From: Spirometra erinaceieuropaei
Taxonomy: Eukaryota; Platyhelminthes; Cestoda; Diphyllobothriidea; Diphyllobothriidae
Direction: 5' to 3'
NCBI GenBank assembly: GCA_902702965.1
Contig: CACRXP010000155.1
Location: 898,589-962,588, forward strand
DNA: 64,000 bases
Shown here: piece by piece, positions 1-11,010 of the stretch
Numbering within the stretch: position 1 is the first letter of the stretch
How the letters are laid out: each line of letters begins with the position of its first letter
The notes under the pieces: model-generated
The model's database searches: none
What the model was told of the DNA's origin: nothing
The model's input: the letters and a program-made list of their open reading frames with translations, nothing else
Position numbers and translations under genes: made by a program

Positions 1-439
1 CAAAAAGGAAAAAAGGAAGACGAAATGTTAACAACAAATCACAGTCAGAAGAAAATAGAGGCGTGAGATTACCAGGGCAATTGCGTTATTTGAAGGCAGA
101 CTACATACGGAGGGAGAAACCAGACCTGTGCAAGCACTTAGATCACGTGATCAATCTGCAATTGCCCTGGTAATCTCACGCCTCTATTTTCTTCTGACTG
201 TGATTTGTTGTTAACATTTCGTCTTCCTTTTTTCCTTTTTGATGCTTATGTGGACGTCTTAGCTGATTATTGATTATTTTGAACTTTGACCTTGCTCCTA
301 TGCACTGCCATTCTGTACAAATTCATACTGCTGTGCGCATTCATTCGTTACCTATGTTATGCAGAGACGGGTTGCAGTTGAAAAGCCGTCACGAAATTTG
401 TTGGCCCCAATAAATTCTGCTGTACATGCTTGTTTTCAA
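1..439. mobile_element. Foldback (palindromic) element, copy 1, left end cut by the window
   Basis: The first 84 bases are the exact reverse complement of 158-241, around a 73-bp spacer. The right arm continues to 439 (end ...TTGTTTTCAA), where similarity with the second copy (47800-48410) stops. By comparison with that copy, about 198 bp of the left arm lie outside the window. No coding capacity is visible. The spacer lies in the opposite orientation to that of copy 2. The element abuts the composite repeat that starts at about 440, apparently inserted into it. It is a non-autonomous foldback or long-inverted-repeat element; the superfamily is not determined. Confidence 0.85.
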
Positions 440-2285
440 CTAGTTTTTGCACAGCTACTCAAGTCTGAAGGCGTGTGCTGTGCCATGATCAGCAAACCAA
501 GGTCTTCGCAGCCTGGTATGTGCTGGCAGTTACCTGACACCTGCTTCCCTGCCGGTAGATGCGCCAGCGCTCCCGCCGGGTATACAGGTAGTGGGTATGG
601 CTGCTCAGTCATCATCCTCGTCCTTCTAACTCCTGTTACGTTGTTGTTGTTGTTGCTGCTGTTGGTGAAAAATCCTGGTCAAGTATAGGTTGTGGACCAG
701 GGTTGTGGTGGCACGCCTAGGTGCGGGTCCGGCCGTTCCAGCCACCTGCGCCCTCCCTCGTCCCCGGTTTTCCTGACTCTTTCTTGACAGCGGGTCCAGG
801 TGGGGTGTGGGAAAGAGAGAGCGCGGTAGATGCTGCGAAAGTCTGCCATCACAATAAACTAATTTTGGCGCAGGTCACCGTGTCTGCAACATCTTACTCT
901 GTAGCACACGGCGGACATCGTCGCATTGACGGTCAAACTGGCATATTTTAAGTTTTTGCTTCGTCGTTTTCCAGGTACAGTCCCTGAGATTAACTCTAAT
1001 TAATAGCACAAAACAAACTCTCGGTAGGAAACTGGAATAGGTTAGAGTTAGGGTTAGGGTCAAAAATCGAGTTAAGTTTAGAACACGGGAGTAGCTGCCA
1101 CTGGGGATTTAGCGTTAGGACATCTCTAGTAGGGGGTTATATGTCCCTGAGTCCAAACAAAATTTATCCTGGTAATTTGTGCTTAAACATTGTGAAATAT
1201 TTGGTCTTTAAATAAAGTTCCTATATAAAATATCTCTGGGACCTATACCCTCATATTATGTGCAAAAATATCAAAATATTCACTAATCTTTTTGCCGTCT
1301 GCTTGATCAAGTCTGACTGATGAAGAAATACACCGGCATTCTCCGTACCCGCATTCACCTTATGTTTGACCGACGATATTTGATTAGTGGTCACTGATCC
1401 TCAGGAAAGTCAAATCTTGGTAGTCACGCTATTGGTTATTATCAGCACTTACTACTACTCGTTTGGTCATTATCGCCAAAAGACGGATGGCAAGTTAGCG
1501 CTCCCTTTCTGATTCTTGATATCGGAACGCGCCATTGTGTAAATCAAACACGAACATATAGTTACCGTGTACACACCCTCGACTAACCAATTTCGATAAG
1601 TTGCGAAATTTAGACTGTCCCTAAAAGAAAGTTGACTGAAAACATGCATAAAACAGTTCGACTGTCGTGACCGACATTGTCCACCGGGCGATCCACAGGA
1701 GAGTGAGAGAAGGCACGATGACTGGCGTGCGATTTCTTCTATACTGATGGCATGCATGCGCTGCATTTATCGTATCCTCTTCTCTCCCCACCTGCGCCCG
1801 GTGCCAGTAGATAGTCAAGAAGGCCAGAGGTGGGAGAGGGAGCAGATGGCAGGCGCGGCTGGAGTCGCTCCTAGGCGTGTCGCCCTCCCGGCTTGGATTC
1901 CACGAATTGGGAGTGCCACAAAGGCCACATTAATAAGGAGCCATTTCAGCCACTGGTCGGCCAAACCACACAAACAAACTGGGCTGACTGCGAGGTCCGA
2001 GTTATCCAGTCGGTTTGCAATCTTTCAAGTTACGGCTTTTAGCTCATCGTGGTAGTTTCAAGCACGTCAGATTGTTTATAGTGAGGAAAGTGCACTGAGT
2101 TCTCGACCTCACCCTCTATTCCCATTCCCAGGCCCCAGCCACTGTCCGAGCCGATTAATTGACAGGAACGGGGAATGGGCCCGAGAACATACAAATAGTT
2201 TTAAAACAAACATACCAAGTAAATTTTAGCTTTTCAAAATCTGCCGAATAGCAGACAGTCGTAAATCATAGGGGCTTTAATAAAT
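440..2285 (+). repeat. Composite dispersed repeat of about 1.85 kb, copy 1
   Basis: The segment is the inverted counterpart of 56140-58010. Matching landmarks include the CCTAGGTGCGGGTCC block near 716, the TTAGGG-like tract near 1040-1062, and the block at 2195-2285. Both ends carry GC-rich 'repeat B' sequence, forward at 470-950 and reversed at about 1640-1930, so the element itself has imperfect inverted ends around an AT-richer core. ORFs on it (359-688, 721-951, 1470-1766, 1747-2055) match no protein I recognise and recur wherever the repeat recurs. They are treated as non-coding. Confidence 0.75.
1036..1064 (+). repeat. Short TTAGGG-like tract inside the composite repeat
   Basis: The stretch contains GGTTAGAGTTAGGGTTAGGG. 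It matches the animal telomere motif, but only about three units are present and one is degenerate. The same tract occurs on the opposite strand in the second copy of the composite repeat near 57398, so it belongs to the repeat family rather than marking a telomere here. Confidence 0.7.
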
Positions 2286-2447
2286 ATAGTAGGCAGTTCT
2301 CGATAGAAAACCTACTCCGGTCATATACTTTATACTTACAATTTTATGAAATTCGTAATACATCGATATTTTAAATACAATTTTATCACGCCATAATTTG
2401 TGAGGAAACTAGCGCACGAACCCATCAGTTTGATATCCAAAGTACGG
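2286..2447. other. AT-rich spacer
   Basis: AT-rich sequence between the composite repeat and the SINE mosaic. I see no gene, tRNA or recognisable repeat boundary in it. Confidence 0.5.
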
Positions 2448-2707
2448 ACGAAGACAAGGGAGATAAGAATGGCCATTTTTGGTTTATTAGCCATCGCCAG
2501 TCAGTCATACTCAACGCCAAAGTGTGCAACACTCTTGGCTCGATCCCGCGACCTGTAAGTTAGAAGTCTTGTCTTTTTCGGTAATGCCATCCTGTCTATA
2601 TCATGCGTCACTGTGCGGCTGCTGTTTGGGCTCGAGAGATAGAGCTTATAAGGCACAACGGGATGAGTAATTTCCGTAGGAACGATCAGTGAGCGCCCCT
2701 CTACCAT
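2448..2707. repeat. tRNA-derived SINE (family A), rearranged head-to-tail copy
   Basis: The left part (to about 2567) is family A in minus orientation, including the GGCTCGATCCCGCGACCTG block that is the tRNA-like B-box region read backwards. It is joined directly to the plus-oriented 3' part (CGGTAATGCC ... CCCCTCTACCATT). The two halves face in opposite senses, so this is a rearranged copy. The minus ORF at 2501-2707 is read through this repeat and is not a gene. Confidence 0.65.
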
Positions 2708-2903
2708 TATGGGCTTCTAATCTGACCTGAAGCGTCACAAAATAACGCAGGACTTGGCATGAACTTTACGGGCGTGAAATACCAGATGCAAATGAGAACG
2801 TATCACTACTCGCCATGGCTTTTGCGGCCACGGGTGAATTGATCTCACTTTTTAAGTGTTGAAACCTGTTTTGACGACCTTTTGCATTTGGAAGTCCACT
2901 CAG

Positions 2904-4082
2904 GGATTTCATTCGATGCTACGTCAACTTATACGGCTATTGCGTGGCCAAGCAGGAGAAAGCCGAGGCTTAAAATTGACTGACTGATGCATGAACAAGA
3001 CGCTACAGAAACGACAGTAGTGCTAACGAGTATATTTGAGGCAAAAAAGGACTTGTTGGCCTAGAATTTTCAGGCAGGTGTGGTCTCAAGTCATTCAACA
3101 CCTATCGCACAGGTTTAGTCAAAACATCTATGGGCGTTGTTAACCTTAAAGACCAACTAACAGTTCTATTCGAAATTTGTATGCTCCGTTCCGACGGATG
3201 CGGTTGCCTTTGATTAATTACCGCATCTTGGTTCGTTCCAGACTCTGCAGGTTTCCAAGGGGGGAACATTATGGCCATCTGATGGTTCGTCGATTCACAC
3301 GAAAAGGCGAGCTTCAGGGGGCAGTTGAGCGGGTGGAGACTGGATAGGTGCAACCAGGATGTTTTTTTTTCGCCTGCTGCTCTGAATTATGGTTGTACGC
3401 GCAGAGGGTGTGGGTCACTCACAGGCCGCAGTTGCTATGCCGCCACATACAGTACGCGACCTATCTCATGAAAGCTGATAACGGAAACTGATGCGAGAAT
3501 TTCTGGACGTCTTTAACGACGCGTATTTTGTTCGCTCATCCACTACCTTCAATAAAATGTCATTTTCTTGTGCAGAAATTGTGTCTACATAATTATATCA
3601 TGTAAAATATCAGTAAATTTTAGCGAAAATGAAGGTTGCAATATATTTGTGAAACTGTTTATGCTAATGCATGTCCTGGACTCCGGTCACGCACCTGAAC
3701 GACTTTTTCATTGAAATGATTGCAAGTTACTCGCGAGATTTTTAACAAACAGATTTACCCGAACTTGAAAATGTATTTTATATCCGATGTAAACCGTGGT
3801 AATCAACCTGCTAACACAAAGGTTATTTTAAGAAAATCAGAGGTTTTATCAATAAGTAAAAGTCAAATTAACAGATCTGTGCGATTTGGTGCCCTAAAGT
3901 GCAGTAATAACGCGAATAGGGATGCCTTCGTTTAAATGGGTTGAAATTGTTTTGTCGTACGGAAAATTCTACCTGATGTCACATAAGTGACCACCATCGA
4001 ATGGTCATTTCCAGTTTTGAACATCTGGAACATGTTAAACACTACGTGTCGAGTAGATTAGCTTCTGTGCATATGTTATTCG
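2904..4082. repeat. Tandem duplication, unit 1 (about 1.18 kb)
   Basis: It aligns collinearly with 4371-5525 at an offset of about 1466 bp, with scattered substitutions and small indels. One example is the 16-bp segment near 3318 that is absent from unit 2. Shared landmarks include the poly-T run near 3361, the CACTACCTTC block near 3540 and the AATGGTCATTTCCAG block near 4000. No ORF is conserved in frame between the units, so I treat it as non-coding. Confidence 0.8.
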
Positions 4083-4370
4083 GCCTACCTCGTGCACACT
4101 GGGACCCCGCCACCCTCCACAGTTGTGGTTAATCAAAACTCCCGGTCACCGGCTATGTGGACCAGGGGGTGTCGAGTGAAACGCCAAGGTACGGGCTCGA
4201 TCGTGCCATCCACCTGCGCCCTCCCCGTCTCCGGTCATCTTGACTCTGTCTTGGCACCGGGTCCAGGTGGAGGAGGAGAGAGTGTGATAGGTGCAGCGCA
4301 AGTCTTCTCTCACTATAAACCCTGCGTAAATCATCGTCTTTGCTCCTACCCTGTTGTGGAGCACACAGTG
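4083..4370 (+). repeat. Repeat B copy lying between the two tandem units
   Basis: GC-rich dispersed repeat, recognised by the CAAGGTACGGGCTCG, CACCTGCGCCCTCCC and CACCGGGTCCAGGTGG blocks. It ends abruptly at 4370 inside GAGCACACAGTGGA, where other copies continue with CATCGTCG, and tandem unit 2 begins at exactly that point. The ORF 4092-4439 runs across the junction and is not a gene. Confidence 0.75.
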
Positions 4371-5525
4371 GATTTCATTCGATCTTACGTCAGCTTATAC
4401 GGATATTGCGTGGTCGAGCAGGAGAAAGCTGGGGCTTAAAATGGACTGAATGATGCATGGACAAGACGCTAGAGAAACGACAGTAATGCTAACGAATATA
4501 TTTGAGGCAGAAAAGGACTAATTGGCCTAGGATTTTCATGCAGGTGTGGTCGCAAGTCATTCAACACCTATCGCACAGTTTTAGTCAAAACATCTATGGA
4601 CGTTGTTAACATTAAAGACCAACTAACAGTTCTATTCGAAATTCGTATGCTCCGTTCCGACAGATGCGGTTGCCTTTGATTAATTAGTGAACCTTGGTTC
4701 GTTCCAGACTCTGCAGGTTTCCAAGGGGGGAACATTATGGCCATCTGATGGTTCGTCGATTCACACGAAAAGGCGAGCTTCAGGTGGAGACTGGATAGGT
4801 GCAACAAGGATGTTTTTTTTCGCCTGCTGCTCTGAATTATGGTTGTACGCGCAGAGGGTGTGGGTCTCTCACAGGCCGCAGTTGCTATGCCGCCACATAC
4901 AGTACGCGACCTATCTCATGAAAGCTGATAACGGAAACTGATGCGAGAATTTCTGGACGTCTTTAACGACGCGTATTTTGTTCGCTCATCCACTACCTTC
5001 AATAAAATGTCATTTTCTTGTGCAGAAATTGTGTTTACATAATTATGTCAAGTAAAATATCAGTACATTTTAACGAAAATGGATGTTGGAATATATTTGT
5101 GTAGTTTCCTATGCTAATACATGTCCTAGACTCCCGTTTACGTACCTGAACGACATTTTTATTAAAGGGATAATAATTTACCCGCGAGAGTATCAATAAA
5201 CAGATTTAGCCGAACTTGAAAATTTATTTTATGTCCGATGTTAACCGTGGTAATCAACCTGCTAATACAAAGGTTATTTTAACAAAACCAGGGGTTTCAT
5301 GAATTCCTAAAAGTCAGATTAGCAGATATGTGCGATTTGGTGCCCTAAAGTGCAGTAATAACGCAGATAGAGATTCCTTCATTTAAATGGGCTGAAAGTG
5401 TTTTGCCGTTTGGAAAATTCCACCTAATGTCACATCAATGACCACCACCGAATGGTCATTTCCAGTTTGGAACATATGAATCTCTACTTGTCGTGCAGTT
5501 TAACTTTTGTGAATATCTTATTCAG
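4371..5525. repeat. Tandem duplication, unit 2 (about 1.15 kb)
   Basis: Collinear with 2904-4082, as described there. Similarity fades after about 5525, where unit 1 has TATTCGGCC and this unit has TATTCAGAA. Confidence 0.8.
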
Positions 5526-6285
5526 AAATAATACGAGCAAAACAATAGTTTCGGCAAAATGTCATTATTTATATGGGCATTTTGCCGTGCATTCATAATG
5601 GAAGATCAGAGTCTAAAAGCGAGCAAAAACAGTGGAAATGGCCTCAATGTATAGAGGAAGGTATATTCTTACGTTTACGGTAGAAAAATATTGGTTGTAA
5701 TTAGGAACATGAGAGGAACGGCCAAAAGTGTCAAATTTTTACTTGGCCTAACTGTGCAAAAATGCAAGGCACACAGATATCTGTCAACGGGGTGCAGTAA
5801 TAAAGCACTTCTTAAAGAGGTAACTTATTAAGGAAAGTTTTCTTATTGATCAAAGGCATAGTCGTTGCTGACTTTCGTTGCGGACAGCCATTTTTTTCGA
5901 AAATGAAGTCTGATGATTGAATGAGTTTTCACATGTGACCCAAACGATCATCTTCATGAAAAGGGGCGCCCAAGCACTCACTAATTCGGTAAATGCCTTC
6001 AAGAATAATCTTGTTTTAAAGTTCTCAACAGACATTTAATTCAGGGTCTGTCTTCATGGACGATCGGGTGAAAACACTGAAAATCCTGAAGTATTCATCA
6101 ACATCTCGTTTAACTTAAACGAGTCAAGGATAACACGAATCCCTGCAAAAACTGTTTTAGAATCTACACTCAGAATGTAGACAGGTGACAAACCGTCATA
6201 TATGAAGTCACACTAATTATTAAACGATATTTAGACGTAACCGTCATTGAAAAACCATTATTAAACGTCAATGTATCAAAGTTTT
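5526..6285. other. Unassigned AT-rich interval
   Basis: No recognisable domain, splice-bounded exon or repeat boundary. The minus ORF at 5850-6035 is short and has no coding hallmarks. Confidence 0.4.
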
Positions 6286-6785
6286 TAAGTGTGTGTGTGG
6301 TGCCCCCCAAACGGGCCGTGTGGTAGATGCCCTGGACCAACAAGGGGGTCATATTGGACACTGACAGGCGTTATCGGAGTTGCACAGCGTAACAAATGTT
6401 GACATTTTCGGGATGCGGTGGCGGAACCGATTGCCAGCCTACGTCGTGCACACTGGAACCCGACCACCCTCCATTGTTGTAGTTAATCAAAATCCTGGTC
6501 ACTTGCTATGTGGACCAGGGCATGTGGAGTAGAACGCCAAGGTACGGGCTCGATCGTGTCATCCACCCGCGACGCCCCCCGTCTCCGGTCTTCTTGACTC
6601 TGTCTTGGCACCGGGTCCAGGTGGGGGAGGAGGAGGAGAGAGTGTGATAGGTGCAGCACAAGTCTTCTCTCACGATAAACCCTGCGTAAATCAACGTCTT
6701 TGCTCCTACCCTGCTGTGGAGCACACAGTGGACATCGTCGAAACCGACGGTCGGACAGTCGTGTGTGTGTGTGTGTGTCTAGCCA
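6286..6785 (+). repeat. Repeat B, long-form copy ending in a (GT)n tract
   Basis: It carries the long-form 5' part (ACGGGCCGTGTGGTAGATGC) shared with 7568-8062, then the common core (CACCGGGTCCAGGTGGGGGA, GAGCACACAGTGGACATCGT). It ends with a GT microsatellite at about 6761-6778. The ORFs 6506-6724 (-) and 6605-6925 (+) are repeat-borne. Confidence 0.75.
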
Positions 6786-7111
6786 CGTGGCAACTCTCTT
6801 TGTTTCCGTTTGTCTACAGTCTTGATTCCGACCTCATTGGCAATCTCCTCATAGATACCCATAGAACCACTTTTCGCCTGAACACACCCCTCTCTTTTCC
6901 CTATCGCTCATTCGAGTTCCATTGAAGTGTTTAGGCTTTAAATAGGGAAGATGTAACATTCAGCAATACTTTGAATTCGTGTTCTCTATCGTTGACTTGC
7001 CGAATTTTCATTGGATGCCGTACAACCAGTCGTTGTTGTAATTTTCCCGTCAAGCAAAAAAAAAAACAGTGTGCGTGCTACTGATACTCCTGAGGGGTAT
7101 AAACACGGAGT

Positions 7112-7330
7112 ATGAGTATTTTATTACCGACAAAGAGAAGGGGGGCTGGAATGGTGTTTCTGACTTATTAGCCCTCGCCAGACAGCAACATCCAACCGCG
7201 AAGTGTGGAACACTTGAGGCTCGATTCCGCGACCTGTTGGCAAGACGTCCAACGCATCTAACCCCTGAGCTACGGGCCCGTTGTCCTGTCGGTTGCGACC
7301 GAGTATATACAATGATAGAGGGACGCTCTC
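7112..7330 (-). repeat. SINE family A copy, tRNA-like head included
   Basis: Minus-oriented copy. The tRNA-like head lies at about 7225-7295, with B-box-like GGCTCGATTCCGCGACC and A-box region CCTGAGCTACGGGC, both read on the reverse strand. The opening GTATTTTATTACCGACAAAG matches other copies. It is followed at about 7313 by the first bases of another family unit (GATAGAGGGACGCTC), which indicates a dimer. Confidence 0.7.
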
Positions 7331-7344
7331 CGATCGCATCTACG

Positions 7345-7536
7345 GGGATGGCGGGCTGACGACGGCTAAAAGGCCAGAAATGGTCATTCCAGCCTCCCTT
7401 GTCTTTGTCAGTAATAGCATTCTCCTTATATCATGCGCCGCCGTGCGACTGCTGGTCGGGCTCTAGATAGAGTCTGCAAGGCACAACAGGACGAGTGAAT
7501 TCCAGAAGGACGATCGGTGAGCATTTCTTTACCATT
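7345..7536 (+). repeat. SINE family A, 3' part, plus orientation
   Basis: Contains GGCGGGCTGACGACGGCTAA, the CCCTTGTCTTTGTC block and the terminal CGATCGGTGAGC with the family's hairpin-like end. The tRNA-like head is missing. It faces the copy at 7112-7330. Confidence 0.65.
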
Positions 7537-7567
7537 GTATTGGCAGTAGTATTAGTATTGGTAGTAT

Positions 7568-8062
7568 TGCAGTTTGTCCCTTAAACGTGCCACATGGTAA
7601 AGGCGCTGGACGAACTCGGGGGCCTCATTGAACTCTGACGGGCGATATTGGAATGCGCACTACAACAGATGCCAATATTCCGGGGACGGTGGTGGACGCA
7701 GTTGTCGAATCATATCGCGTACAATTGGATGCCTCTCGTCCGCCCACTTTGTTGTTGGTTAAAATTCTCGTCAAGTGTTGTGCGGATCAGAGGATGTGGA
7801 GTGGAACGCCTAGGTGCAGGCTCGGCCGGGCCATCCATCCACGACCCCCCGTCTCCGGTCTTCTTGACTCTGTCTTGGCACCGGGTCCAGGTGGGGGAGG
7901 AGGAGGAGAGAATGCGATAGGTGCAGCGCAAGTCTTCTCTCACTATAAACCCTTCGTAAATCATCGTCTTTGCTCCTACCCTGCTGTGGAGCACACAGTG
8001 GACATCGTCGAGACCGACGGTCGGACCGTCGTCTGTGTGTGTGTGCCTGGCCACGTGGCAAC
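7568..8062 (+). repeat. Repeat B, long-form copy
   Basis: About 495 bp, collinear with 6286-6785 (shared GTGGACATCGTCGA, CACCGGGTCCAGGTGGGGGA and GT-rich end). Several overlapping ORFs on both strands (7648-7920, 7653-8159, 7710-8054, 7810-8061) arise only from the GC-rich repeat and match no protein family. Confidence 0.75.
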
Positions 8063-8269
8063 TCTCCTTGGTTCCGTTGGTCTTTTCTATTGCTGTCTGT
8101 ATAGATTATCTAAGGTGCAAATCCAAATAGTCAAACGCATAAAATTCTTGTCTCGTTGACCGGTTATCCACCTTCTCCTCACCTAACCTTTACCTACTTA
8201 TGATGCGTCTTTGGATTTAAGATATACTCGCGAAGACAACATCATCATCATTCTTCTGGCAATTTTTAC

Positions 8270-8399
8270 CACATAGGAATTCTTTTATACAATCATGTCT
8301 TTCAGACGCCGGCAACAGAGAACATGAACGTTTGTCGTTAAAGGACCGTTCTCGACGAAATTCAAATGCATGATGTTCCCTTTGAACCATTTCCAAAGG
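8270..8399 (-). CDS. Candidate internal exon, unknown protein
   Basis: On the minus strand the stretch is bounded by an acceptor-like TCGCTTATTGCAG and a donor-like TATGTG|GTAAAA. It is open throughout in one frame, with about 43 codons including EMVQREHHAFEFRRERSF and SERHDCIKEF. The composition is unlike the repeats around it, and I saw no second copy in the window. The implied phases are 0 on entry and 1 on exit. I do not recognise the protein. A chance ORF between two chance splice motifs is possible, so confidence is low. Confidence 0.3.
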
Positions 8400-8537
8400 C
8401 TGCAATAAGCGACTTTTAGTGGAGACTTGCTCTTAGCTCGATAAAATGGCCTTCAAAGTCTGTCTGTCATGGTGGAGAAGGATGAAAGTACGATAACATC
8501 ATCAAATTTGCTCCGTCAGTAGGTCCGCGGGTGGAAG

Positions 8538-8840
8538 TCAGTTTTCATTTAAAATTCCTGGTGTGTTCAGGGTTTTCTCGAAAAAATCATTTCCACTCTC
8601 GTGGAAAATCTTCTTATGGTCTATAAGCTCATCCGAAATTTCAGTCACGATCGAGCGCACAAGTGTCGTTGCCGGGAGTTGGGTGGGTGTATTAAAAGCT
8701 TCCCTGCACAGTTCAGTGAAAGCGAATGAATGCATGGCCTGATAAATCGTGTATGTGCATATGTGGTTTGTATCTAAGGGATCGCCTAGGCTACCTAAAG
8801 TCATCTTGGTTTTGCTTGGCTTTTTGAAATGTGCATTCAC
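8538..8840 (-). CDS. Candidate coding fragment, unknown protein
   Basis: Open frame of 100 codons on the minus strand that starts at GTG and ends in TGA. A varied, protein-like composition (TNHICTYTIYQAMHSFAFTE, ATTLVRSIVTEISDELIDHK) contrasts with the repeat-derived ORFs nearby. A weak acceptor (GATGACTTTAG) lies at about 8800, so the true exon may begin at about 8799. No clear donor precedes the stop, so it could be a terminal exon, and it lies upstream of the candidate exon at 8270-8399 on the same strand. I do not recognise a domain. Chance remains possible. Confidence 0.25.
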   Translation of the reverse strand: MNAHFKKPSKTKMTLGSLGDPLDTNHICTYTIYQAMHSFAFTELCREAFNTPTQLPATTLVRSIVTEISDELIDHKKIFHESGNDFFEKTLNTPGILNEN

Positions 8841-8879
8841 AAAACATCGTACGTCTACATGTATTTACGTTAGTATTAA

Positions 8880-9237
8880 AGTATACAATATGGTTCAAAT
8901 CCATCGCGAAATTCTATAAACCCTATATGGTATATTTCAAATGGTAAATTAAATTTCATGATCTTTCTTACACGGAAAATATACAGCTTGTAGCCTAGAA
9001 ACCCTTAATGCAAGTGTAACGGCAGGTCGATTTCAAAATTACTCCGCAGTTTAAAAAATTTTCAAAACAGAATCATACTCTTCTTTCGTTTTAAGCTTCA
9101 GCATGCTAAGATGATTAAAATATCTTGGGATTCTGTTGCATGATCATTAATATTACGAGCTCACTAAAGTTATCTTCTTGATTTAAAAACAGTTTTCAGA
9201 ATTTCGGCCAACGTTTCATGAAATAATGCATCTACTG
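8880..9237. mobile_element. Tc1-type MITE fragment (right arm)
   Basis: Contains the family's subterminal block (CAGAATTTCGGCCAACGTTT, CATGAAATAATGC) and ends CTACTG followed by TA, like the right ends of the complete copies. The left part is lost or too diverged to see. Confidence 0.5.
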
Positions 9238-10334
9238 TAGATGCAGATTGCATAAACATCAACCACTAGATGATTACCATGAAACATACCCGAAGTGCTA
9301 AAAAAAACGGGCAGTGACTTTTTGCAGCCTCCCATATTCTACGGATAAACGAGATACTAGCTCGCCACACCCTCTCCGCTAGCCCTGTTTTCGTATAAAT
9401 CTTGCCCTACCGTAGGTGTCAAGGCACCAAGGCCAAATCTTCAAAAGTTTCAAACGACGGCGAATGTCCACTCATTCCATTTAGTTTATATTTTAGGTCA
9501 CAGGTGTAAAACGAGTGTCCTCGCGTTAACTGACTACGCCCTACATAGGAATTCATAGGGGATTGGTTTACCGTCCTGTAGCCCAAGATGAGTGCATCAA
9601 AACAAATCCTACTTACGATGAAACGAGGCCTAATGAAAGGAGGGTGTGTTGTTTACAGAGCTCTATTTTTTACATGAAGAAGGGTTTCGAACTTATATTT
9701 GTGAGACCAAGAATGTTTCAGAAGACCAGTTGCTGAACTAACGTGTTGAATTATCATCGAGCTCAAATCCACTGCCTAACCTTATGACATCATATGGTCT
9801 CCTCTTAACACTGAAGATAAGTGTTTGGTTTTCCGTATGCGGAAAATATACGGCTCGTAGTTTGGAAACCCTTAATTCAGGTGTAACGGCAGGTCGGGTC
9901 CAAAATTATTGGGTAATTAGAAAACTTTTCAAAAACTGAATTATACACTTCCTTCGAATATAGAATTGGAAGAAGACGTCATTTTCTACCGAATGAACAA
10001 AAGAATAAATATATTTATGCAGTAAACTGACTGTCAAAACAGCAGCTCCTAAGTAACGAACTTAGAAACCACCAGATGGCTGCCAGGCTCACATAATTAG
10101 TAGACGTTTTTAGTGGATTTGAATAGATTGGTTGGCCCAATGTTTTATACGTAACCCGACCCCATGCACATATACCGGCCCGACGAGCAATTATAAAAAG
10201 CACATGTCTGTTCGTTTACTAATTTTCTGAGTCCTTTTATGAGAATTTTTGCAACATCGTTGAGAGAGTCTCAGCAACCTTAAAATCCATGAATATCGGC
10301 TTCACAGTGTGCTCTGAAAAAACCCTGAACGATT
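9238..10334. other. Unassigned interval with a MITE core fragment
   Basis: The section at about 9830-10010 (CGTATGCGGAAAATATACGG, GTAACGGCAGGTCGGGT, AGACGTCATTTTCTACCGAA) is the central part of the long-TIR MITE family. Elsewhere I see no exon or other repeat. The minus ORF 10015-10203 has no recognisable product. Confidence 0.45.
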
Positions 10335-10468
10335 CACTGAGATTTTAGAATTGCACACCATGGCCGACGCGGTGGCAGTCCTCTGGCACCTGATTCTTTG
10401 CCGGTAGATGCACTTGCGTTCCCACTGGGTATACTGGTTATAAGCATGGTTGCCCAATCATCCCTAAT

Positions 10469-10775
10469 TCTGTCTGACCATGAAGAAAAAGACACGATCG
10501 CCGGAACAAGAGCTTTATTAGCCTGACATTTCGGATTCCTGCTTGAATCTATCCTCAGAGACAAAAGCAGATAAGGGTTGGTCATGCATATGCAGCTGCA
10601 GTATTTATAGGATGCAGTAGCCATGCTACCGCATACTTATGAATATTCACGGCTCCCCCCTTCATCAGGGAATACAAAACAGGCTAATAAAGCTCTTGTC
10701 CCTGCGATCGTGTCTTCTTCTTCAAGACTGCTTCCTGGGACACGTCTCTTCGCTTCTATGGGCTCTGTCTGACCA
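10469..10775. mobile_element. Insertion with 12-bp target duplication and inverted hammerhead-like ends
   Basis: TCTGTCTGACCA is present at 10469-10480 and again at 10764-10775, a 12-bp target-site duplication. The inserted DNA is 10481-10763. Its left 45 bp (AAGACACGATCGCCGGAACA ... TTATTAGCCTG) recur inverted at 10681-10727 (CAGGCTAATAAAGCTCTTGT ... ATCGTGTCTTC). Both arms match the sequence just outside the hammerhead-like cores seen at 46951 and 60411, the latter at the 3' end of a Penelope-like element. I therefore read this as a short, non-autonomous Penelope-like insertion with an inverted terminal arrangement. It encodes nothing. Confidence 0.75.
10525..10558 (-). ncRNA. Hammerhead-ribozyme-like core
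   Basis: On the minus strand the order is CTGAGGA, a stem II with GATTC pairing with GAATC around the loop AAGCAG, then GAAA and TGTC. This matches the hammerhead core CUGANGA - stem II - GAAA with a following NUH triplet. Stem III would be very short, as described for hammerheads of Penelope-like elements. Activity is not shown by sequence alone. Confidence 0.5.
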
Positions 10776-11010
10776 GTTGTGGTGCGGTTGGTTAAAATCC
10801 TGGTTTAGTATTTGTTGTGGACCAAGGGGTGTGGTGGTAAGCCTAGATGCGGGTCGGGCTTTGCCAGCCTCTAAACTCTTCCCCACCTCTGGTCTTCTTG
10901 TCTTGACAAAGGGCCCAGGTGGGGAGGAGTGAGTGTGGTAGATTCTGCGCAAGTTCTCGTGCCTGATGTGGAACAATCAGTGGACATTTTCCGGTACGAC
11001 GGTCAAAATG

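Larger units (their letters stand above)
10335..11010 (+). repeat. Repeat B copy split by a 283-bp insertion
   Basis: The 5' half (10335-10480) has the CCGGTAGATGCACTTGCG and CCCACTGGGTATAC blocks. The 3' half (10776-11010) has GTTGTGGACCAAGG and GGCCCAGGTGGGGAGG. The two halves join into one repeat when the segment 10481-10763 and one copy of the duplicated TCTGTCTGACCA are removed. Confidence 0.8.

Noticed and set aside
359..951. Plus ORFs of 109 and 76 codons near the left end as genes
   Set aside because: They are read through the foldback arm and repeat B. The same frames recur in inverted copies near 57.5-58.0 kb with different stops.
6755..6780. GT microsatellite, CT run near 41880 and G runs near 15174 and 61190 as functional structures
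   Set aside because: Simple low-complexity tracts with no supporting context.
7653..8159. 168-codon plus ORF as a gene
   Set aside because: It lies in a long-form repeat B copy. Homologous frames at 6605-6925 and 4092-4439 diverge and share no protein signature.
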